This document shows, piece after piece, positions 31,399-38,417 of a stretch of 38,417 nt of DNA. Source of the stretch: Schoenoplectus triqueter (lineage: Eukaryota > Streptophyta > Magnoliopsida > Poales > Cyperaceae); NCBI GenBank assembly GCA_964058805.1, contig CAXKVV010001322.1:1-38417 (forward strand), in the 5' to 3' direction. The notes under the pieces are model-generated. The model was given only the letters and a program-made list of their open reading frames with translations. It did no database searches and was not told where the DNA came from. The translations under genes were made by a program, and so were the position numbers. Numbering within the stretch: position 1 is the first letter of the stretch; every line of letters starts with the position of its first letter.

Positions 31399-31868
31399 TC
31401 TATACTATTATATAAAGCATCTAAGAATTGGAGAGTCCATTTTTTATCATGGTATTTTTTTTATTATACCCATTTTATCTCTCAATTAGACGGATAATAT
31501 TTATTTTTAGTTGATCGAACGTATGTGATCGCATCCATTGATCCCCTCTTTCTCTCCATTTTTTTTCCATATATACTATTATTTTTCATAATATTATTTT
31601 TTATTTAGCAACATTGTGCATATTTGGTAAGAAATTAATGGTGATAATATATGTTAGAATAATTTAATTTTCTTGTCATAAAAATCATGAATCATTAACT
31701 CATATTATGCAAAAATCTCATCCAAAATTAAATATAGTCTTTATTATAGGTTTTCTTTATAATTTAGTTAATTTATAATTCAATATTAGATAAATATGAT
31801 TTTTTTATCTTATAATGTTTTAATATTTAAATAAAAGAGTTTGCTGCAACACGCGGGTATATAGCTAG
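31399..31868 (+). mobile_element. Short non-autonomous Helitron
   Basis: It begins TCTATACTATTATATAAAGC, the common plant Helitron 5' end, preceded by A. It ends CACGCGGGTATATAGCTAG, the common 3' end, followed by T. Insertion between A and T without target duplication is the Helitron signature. No Rep/helicase frame is present in its 470 bp, so it depends on an autonomous relative. Confidence 0.8.
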
Positions 31869-32853
31869 TGATATTTAATATATGAAAAGGTACAACGAAA
31901 TTGCAATAATTGCTCGAATTGCAACTTTAAATAAAGTTAGAATTTAAATTATCTTTTTAAAAAATGCAAATTACTATTTTTTATGTTTATTCAGATTTAA
32001 TGTAGCGAATTTAAATGTCAATATAGTTACCTCGTAATTTAATTCAAAAACTTTCTGGGTCAAATATATTTTCGGAAGTGGGAAATAAGAGATATTTTTC
32101 AAAGAGAGAAATAATAAAATGAAGTGTACATGAATTAACCATTCCTGTCATTTCCTTTTTCTAATGGAAATATATTAAAAACACGGAGCTGATATATGGA
32201 TACTGTCATTCATTTTAGTCAATGAGACTGATCTTATTATTGACATTATTTTTTTTCCTTTCATCCTAACAATTTCAACATTCAACTTAATTATTCATAA
32301 TACTTTGTTATTCAACTTCAACGAATTATTTTTCATATTAGTGATATTCAAACTAATGATGGATCTATGTATATTAAAATTTAAATAATCTAAAAATACT
32401 TATTTTATTTGAATAATATATTTGATATAGATATGGTAACATATTTCTATCACTTTTCTAACAATAAAATAAAATTCAAATTATTGATATGAAAAGAAAA
32501 GGATTTTTAAAAAGAAAGAGGTTAACATGTCTCTTCCGAATCATATATTTTCATATAACTTTCTTTTCCTTAATTCCAGAACTAAAAAAAAAAAGATAAC
32601 CAGGACCCTCCAAAATTTTCTCCCAGGACACAATTTGATTCCTCAAACTCACATAATCGCTGAGCTTTTGTTATCTTGAATTTCCCCGTGGCAAAAACAC
32701 CTAACATGTTTCTTTTTCCCAAGTTGTAAATGTAATCTTCTATTTCTGTGAAAGGAATCAGTGATGTTGGTATTTTTAAAGAAAAAAAAAGACTAATGAG
32801 AACAATATCAAAGAGGAAGGTCTATTCATATAATACATACGTCAACATATCTA
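31869..32853. other. AT-rich intergenic DNA, nothing recognised
   Basis: No recognisable gene or bounded element between the Helitron and the Tourist-like element. Confidence 0.5.
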
Positions 32854-33382
32854 GGGGTTTGTTTGATATTTGGTGGAATAGCAGTTAGAATAGAATAGCT
32901 ATTCCGATGAATTAATTTGTCAAATGAATTTTAGACTAAGTATAAGAGTGCTAATCCGGTATACCAAGTTATAGGTGGTATACCAGATTAGCTCTTGTCG
33001 GAATAGCGATTATTATTTGATTATGTTGTATTATATTATTATATTATTATATTTTGATTATGATTTATTATAATACTAATATTATGATGATTATTTATTT
33101 AATAATAATAATAATATTATTATTATTATATTAACATCATTGTTAGTATTATTATTATATGATTAATTTATTATTATTTATTATTTTATTATAATAATTA
33201 TGATTTTAGTATTATATTATCATATTATGATTATAAAAATATAATTATATAATTATTATATTATTATGATTATGATTATTTATTATTATTATTATATATT
33301 ATTTTGATTATGATTATAATTTTATTATTATGATTATGGTTATATTATTATTATATTATTATGATTATGACTATAATTATTA

Positions 33383-34014
33383 GGGAAAATTGTTTTTTTG
33401 CCACTGCAAAGTTTGAAATTTAGGTTTTTGGCACTGCAAACTTTCAATTGATAAATATGCCATTACAAAATAGATTTATTCTGATATTTGCCATTATGTA
33501 TATTAAATCATAATTAAAAAAATATTTTTTTTCTTAATACCAATTATACCCTTCCTGTCCCTCTGTTTTTGACGGAAAAAAAAAACCTACGACTTTCAAT
33601 TGATAAAAATCACCAAGACTTTCAATTGACGGAAAAAAAAATTCACCAAGACAAATCACGTAGGAGAAATCGCGTGGAGACAAATCACGCAGGGTGCAAA
33701 GTGCATAGGCGAAATCGCGTGGAGCAAAGTCGCAGGGAATTTGGTTCGGCGGAAATTAGGGTTTCGCCAGAATCGCCAAAGCTTCTTTTGTCCGAATCGC
33801 GTGGAGCAAAGTCGTAGGGTTTTTTTTCCGTCAAAAACAGAGGGACAGGAAGGGTATAATTGGTATTAAGAATTTTTTTTTAATTATGATTAAATATACA
33901 TAATGACAAATATCAGAATAAATCTATTTTGTAATGGCATATTTATCAATTGAAAGTTTTCAGTGGCAAAAACCTAAATTTTAAACTTTGCAGTGGCAAA
34001 AAAACAATTTTCCC
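33383..34014. mobile_element. Mutator-type hairpin element with 9-bp target duplications
   Basis: An exact 9-bp direct repeat, TAATTATTA, lies at 33374-33382 and 34015-34023. The termini begin GGGAAAATTGTTTTTTTGCC, a common type for plant Mutator-like MITEs. The inverted repeats are about 200 bp and nearly perfect, ending inward at CCTCTGTTTTTGACGG and its complement. The core (about 33,580-33,825) is GC-richer and contains repeated AAATCGCGTGGAG- and CAAAGTCG-type units. An 82-codon frame runs across the core (33,569-33,817) without a recognisable domain; captured host sequence is possible but not shown. Confidence 0.88.
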
Positions 34015-34023
34015 TAATTATTA

Positions 34024-34340
34024 TTACTTTGAATTATTATTATTATATTATTATATTATATTATGTTATAACTATATTATTATGATTATGATTATAATTA
34101 TTTATTATTATTATTATTATTATTATATTATGATTATGATTATAATTTTTCTTATTATATTATTATATTATTATATTATGATTATATTATTAGAACGATG
34201 ATTATTTATTATTATTATATTATTATGATTATGATTATAAATTATGATCATTATTTTATTACTATTATGATATTATCATTATTATTACTACTATTACTAT
34301 TATTTTACTATTATCATCATCATCATCATCATCATCATTG
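34024..34340. repeat. ATT/ATC-rich tract, right part of the Tourist-like element
   Basis: Degenerate ATT repeat ending in (ATC)n around 34,314-34,338. The hydrophobic 83-codon frame through it (33,950-34,201) is a repeat artefact. Confidence 0.85.
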
Positions 34341-34512
34341 TTAGTATCATAATTATCTATATTTTAACTATTTTGATTAACAACTGCCAAATTATATTTT
34401 TGCTCTTCCGAATAGTCAAGAATATCACTCTTCCAAAAATATACTATTCTATCACTCTTCCAAAATTACCATTTTCCCAAAGCTATTCCTTAATTTGCCA
34501 AACGAACCCCTA

Positions 34513-35060
34513 ATACTTTTCTAATGGGTTTTTGAAGATATACAGAGGATAAGTAATATAATTATTTAACGGAGACTCGTTAAGTGTTATTAGTACAAAA
34601 AAATTATAGAAATAAGCAAATACATATGGTTATAACCGATTAATCCATCTTGTGGGCAGCATATACCTACCCACAGGTGGGCACATTCGGTTCCTTTGCC
34701 AACCCAAAACTACTCTCTTTAATCCGGTACAACATCCAATCCCAATTAGGGCTGTACAAACAAACCCGAGCTCGATTCAGATTTGAGTTAATCTGAATCG
34801 ATAGTTAAATGAGCTGAGTTTAAGTTGGATTTGGCTTGGTTCATGGCTTGACTCGGATGGAATAATAATAATTTATAATTTTTTTGCTAAACTCTAATTC
34901 AATAATTTATCTCTCATCATCTCTCCATCTCACAATCTCAACTACTTAACGACTTTTAGTACTCACTCGTGACTCAGCTCATATATCTGACTTCACTTAC
35001 GAAGCTACATAGTAGCTCTGATCCCAGGACCCCGCTGAAAAATAAAAAGAACACAGGGAA
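34513..35060. other. Intergenic DNA with a possible hAT left end at 34,747
   Basis: TAGGGCTGTACAAACAAACC at 34,747, followed by GAGCTCG and GAGCTGAG motifs, resembles the start of one class of plant hAT elements. No matching right end was found in the window. Otherwise nothing is recognised. Confidence 0.25.
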
Positions 35061-35310
35061 CCCATTGAGAAAAGAATAATGACCCCAGTGAAGAAGATCA
35101 GGACCCCCAAATCCCAGATATTGGTGATTTCGACTCCGATTCGCATACTCGCGTCGTGTACTCGCGACTCCGACTCCGCCCCTCGTGTCTCCTCAGTTCT
35201 CCCTTTGCAACTCCTTAGACTCGCGTCTCTTCTGACTCGTACTCGCCGGCTTGCCCCTATCGACGCTGTCATCGCTGCTCTGATTCCGCTCCTGCTTAAT
35301 CCTTAGGTTT
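35061..35310 (+). other. GC-rich patch, unrecognised
   Basis: A sharply bounded GC-rich stretch with repeated ACTCG and GACTC motifs (CGACTCCGACTCCGCCCCTC). Overlapping open frames on both strands (75 and 91 codons) have no domain. Its position 0.6 kb before the transposase pseudogene would suit a relic leader exon, but nothing else supports that. Confidence 0.3.
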
Positions 35311-35889
35311 TCAAATGGCAACTACATGTTAAATTCTCGGTGAAGGAGATATTTCTTACAGCTCAGTGTTTATTTGTCCTGAGGTCAAGTCTCCTTCGTC
35401 TTCTGGTTAGCAAGTAAATTTCTTTCGTTTCTTTCGTCTTCTGGTTAATTTCTTTCTCAGTTCACAGTTTTAATTGTTGTCGTGAACAAGCACTTAAAGA
35501 ACGCTGACCAGTCTTTTTTTGTCTATCTTAAATGGTATAAAAAATTAAAAATTGATTCCATCATTCCAAGAAATTTCAAAATCTCTGTACTAGAAAAACT
35601 GAAAAGGAAAAAAAATCTCATTTAAGGCATGACCGCATGGGGAACGTGCATCAGGTGAAATTCTGGTATCTTTGTTGACATGTGATCATATGAGGCTTAA
35701 TCTGTACAAATAAATAAATATAAAAGTAAAACACAATAATTTACAACATGGATTATGATTCATGAGGGGAAATTGATTGTTAAGTTGTACAGTATAACAA
35801 CTACAAATCATCTAAGATCTCCTCTGATTATTCTGATTATATATTTGCAACTGAAAATTTATAACCATTTTGTAATTGTTTTATTGTAG
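35311..35889. other. AT-rich DNA upstream of the transposase pseudogene
   Basis: No frame of note. TTTTATTGTAG ending at 35,889 is a plausible splice acceptor for the pseudogene, so this may be a relic intron. Confidence 0.35.
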
Positions 35890-38260
35890 AATTTGCAATA
35901 TACTCAATATCTCAATCAAGTAAATTCACTTGAATAAATTTGAGTGAATTTAATCCATCATCTGATCCAGGAACACGAAAGCAAATTTGTGAATGTCACC
36001 CAAATGATCGACAACTTGTAAGAAGAGCGTATATAGCAAAAGGTCCATATCAACCTCGAGAACATAACTTTCCTGTCTCACACATTGATGGAAATAAATG
36101 ACACTTTAGTCCTAAATGGTTTGATGAGTTTGGAAGTTGACTTGAATATAGCATTGAGAAAGATGCCGCGAATTGCTTGTATTGTTTTTTATTTAGTTCT
36201 CAAGTTAAAGGACAACAAAGAGGCGGTGAAGCTTTTATCAATACCGGTTGGAATGGGTGGAACAAAGGATCGGCTCGGTTGCTTGCACATGTTGGTGGTT
36301 CTAATAACATTCATATGCAAAATGAGATGAAGGGAAAAGCCTTGATTAATGAGAGAGACAATTGCTACTTATTTTCATAGACAATATGAGAAATCAGTTA
36401 AAAAGTATTGTGAGTGAATGATTGCATCACTTATTTGTATATGGTTTTTTCTACATCAAGGATTGGCTTTTCATGCACATGATGAACCCAAAGATTCAAG
36501 AAATAAAATAAATTTTCTTGAACTAATGAAGTTCATTGCCGATCACAATCTCAATGTCTAAAGTGTAGTACTAAAGAGTGCGCCGAAAAAATTGTAACTA
36601 ATAAGCCTCGATTTTCAAAAAGAGATGATTAAAGCCGCTGCAATTGAGACAACAAATGTCATTATTCTTGAGCTTGATGATGATTTATTTGCTATATTAG
36701 TTGATGAATCACGTGATGTATCTTGCAAAGAGCAAATGGCTTTAGTAATACGGTTTGTTCGGAAAGATGGAAGTGTAGTAGAGAGATTTTTAGGGGTTAT
36801 TCATGTGCTTGATACGGTCGCTACTTTACTTAAGGTAGTCGTGGAGTCCAAGTTAGTTGAACATAACCTGTGTTTGTCACGGGTACGAGATCAAGGTTAT
36901 GATAGAGCGAGCAACATGAGAGGTGAGTTCAATGGGCTTAAGAGTTTGATTTTAAGAGAAAATCCTTCAGCGTATTATGTTCATTGTTTCGCGCACCAGC
37001 TTCAATTGACTTTGGTAATTGTTGCAAAAAATCACATAGATGTTGCTTCTCTTTTCACTTTAATTTTTAGTGTCCAAAATACGGTGGGAGCTTCTTGTAA
37101 ACGATAAAATTAGTTAAGAGAAAGCCAAGCGTTTGAAATTACTAAGGCATTAAACAATGGTGAGATTGAAATGGGTAGAGGGCTTAATCAAGAACTCGGC
37201 CTTTCTAGGGCGGGAGAGACACGATGGGGCTCTCATTATGGTTCTGTTACAAATTTGATTTGACTTTGGTACTCGGTTATTCAAATGCTTGAGGTAATCG
37301 AGGAAGAGGCCGCATAGACCAAGCATAGAGTAGATGCAAGAGTGCTATTAGAAAAGTTAGAAACTTTTGATTTCGTTTTTGTTTTACATTTGATGCAAGA
37401 TATTTTGGGTTTTATAAATGAGCTCTCACAAACCTTACAAAAGAAAGATCAATATATTGAAAATGCTATGGCGCTTGTCAAAGTGGTCAAATTGTAATTG
37501 CAAAAAATAAGAGATGAAGGGTGGGACTTTATTTTGCAAAAGGCATCTTTATGTTGCAACAAGCATGGTAGTGTTATACCTAATATGCATGAAATAGTTA
37601 TTCATCGAAGACTAAGACGTAGAGCCGAAGAAATCACTAATGAACAAAGATATGATTTTTTTATTTTATATTATTTAATCTTTGTGCTATGTTATTTTCT
37701 CTTCTTATCTAATAAAGTATATTTTTTTAAATTTGTTAGGTATCGTGTTGAGATCCTTTATACAATCTTGGATATGCAACTTCATGAACTCAATGAACGA
37801 TTTAATGGGATAAGCTCTGAACTATTGCTTTGTGTAGCTTGTTTGAATCCAATAAATTCATTTCAATCCTTTGATAAGGATATTTTAATCAAGTTCGCAT
37901 CATTTTTCCAAGTGAGTTTGAAAATATCAATATTACTACACTTGGTTATCAACATGATACATATATTCATTATGTTCGATTAGATAATAGATTTCATGAT
38001 GTACGAAATCTGAATGAGTTATCCAAAAAACTAATGGAGACAAAAAAAAAGATAGTGTCTACTCCTATGTCTATTTGCTTCTTAAATTAGCATTGATATT
38101 ACCAGTGACAACATCAACCGTCGAAAGAGCATTCTCTGCAATGAATATTATAAAAATAAAATTTAGAAATAAAATGTGTGATAGTTGGATGAATGATTGT
38201 CTTATAACTTACATAGAGAAAGATATATTTGATACAATTCTCAATGAAGATATTATGTAA
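35890..38260 (+). pseudogene. hAT transposase pseudogene, zf-TTF/DUF4371 type
   Basis: Conserved blocks occur in family order. A TTF-type zinc-finger region at about 35,960-36,330 has 'CECHPNDRQLVRRAYI', 'FPVSHIDGN', 'KWFDEFGS', 'LYCFLFSS' and 'GWNGWNKGSARL'. The RNase-H-like core (36,625-37,105) has 'LVDESRDVS' and 'DQGYDRASNM', where the family has GYDGASNM. 'GETRWGSHYGSV' follows at about 37,210, then 'MQLHELNERFN' at about 37,775, and the C-terminal hAT dimerisation domain 'TSTVERAFSAM' at 38,111, ending at 38,260. In-frame stops occur at 36,099, 36,138, 36,559 and elsewhere; several fit CGA, CAA or TGG changed by one transition. An AT-rich insert at about 37,655-37,740 looks like an intron ending TTGTTAG. 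Relatives annotated as 'zinc finger MYM-type protein 1-like' are about 700-800 residues. It cannot encode a whole transposase. The transposon ends were not found. Confidence 0.82.
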
Positions 38261-38417
38261 AATTATCAAAAGATAAAAACTCGAAGACAAGTGTTGTAAT
38301 TTATAAATGTATGAATGCATTTTATTTTGTATTTTGGAAACTATTATTTTGAAAGTTATTAAGTTTAATTTGAGTTATCTTGAATTGTTTATTTATAAAT
38401 TATTATTACTATGTTAA
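38261..38417. other. AT-rich DNA after the transposase pseudogene
   Basis: Short tail to the window edge. The right terminus of the hAT element would be expected here or beyond; none is recognisable. Confidence 0.4.

Larger units (their letters stand above)
32854..34510. mobile_element. Tourist/Harbinger-like element rich in ATT repeats
   Basis: Left end GGGGTTTGTTTGATATTTGG; the complement of the right end is GGGGTTCGTTTGGCAAATTA. Both continue to GGAATAGC. TA lies at both flanks (32852 and 34511), but a full 3-bp Tourist duplication is not clear, so the superfamily is tentative. Most of the interior is degenerate ATT/GATTAT repeat. A separate Mutator-type element is inserted at 33,383-34,014. 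A fragment of the same right end is found at 10,266. Confidence 0.55.

Noticed and set aside
33950..34201. 83-codon frame rich in Ile and Tyr
   Set aside because: It is the translation of an ATT/TAT trinucleotide repeat and crosses the border of the Mutator-type element.
34747..38417. A full hAT element from TAGGGCTGTACAAAC to the window end
   Set aside because: No matching right terminus or 8-bp duplication was found, so the pseudogene cannot be tied to that left end.

Overview
The window is nuclear DNA of a flowering plant, most likely a eudicot. It is AT-rich, has one intron-bearing gene, and carries plant-type Copia, hAT, Mutator-like, MITE and Helitron sequences. I see no prokaryotic gene organisation. 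The species cannot be named from the sequence alone.

The one convincing host gene lies on the minus strand at 11,595-19,613, with a likely non-coding leader exon near 22.2-22.3 kb. Six coding exons join in frame to a protein of about 624 residues: XS-type zinc finger, XS domain, coiled coil and XH domain. This is the IDN2/FDM (FACTOR OF DNA METHYLATION) family, which binds double-stranded RNA in RNA-directed DNA methylation. Its third coding intron is 4,966 bp, and 94% of it is a retrotransposon nested inside another retrotransposon. The outer element begins 12 nt from the 5' splice site. A broken second copy of the gene (two exons, frameshifted) lies upstream on the same strand at 25,968-27,817.

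Almost everything else is mobile DNA. From the left: an unrecognised GC-richer block (1-780); a complete hAT element with exact 8-bp target duplications and a transposase remnant (1,958-3,992); quiet intergenic DNA; a 390-bp Mutator-type hairpin element with exact 9-bp duplications (5,593-5,982); a nest of fold-back MITEs associated with TA microsatellites (7.3-8.3 kb); a short hAT-like element (8,571-8,987); and an ATT-rich tract (9.7-10.3 kb). Right of the gene are a second copy of the 8.6-kb hAT-like element (24,810-25,239), a probable Helitron (25,362-25,879), two adjacent fold-back MITEs plus two further inverted repeats (28.3-30.3 kb), a good Helitron (31,399-31,868), and a Tourist-like element (32,854-34,510) holding a second Mutator-type hairpin element with exact 9-bp duplications (33,383-34,014). 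The right end (35.9-38.3 kb) is a decayed zf-TTF/DUF4371-type hAT transposase gene.

The main theme is an RNA-directed DNA methylation gene embedded in, and interrupted by, the type of DNA that pathway silences. Several elements show transition-type decay (stops from TGG, CAG or CGA; lost zinc-knuckle ligands), as expected of long-methylated DNA. I found no undescribed enzymatic system. The most unusual items are the splice-site-proximal nested insertion, the tandem broken gene copy, and the hairpin element with five near-palindromic 17-mers.
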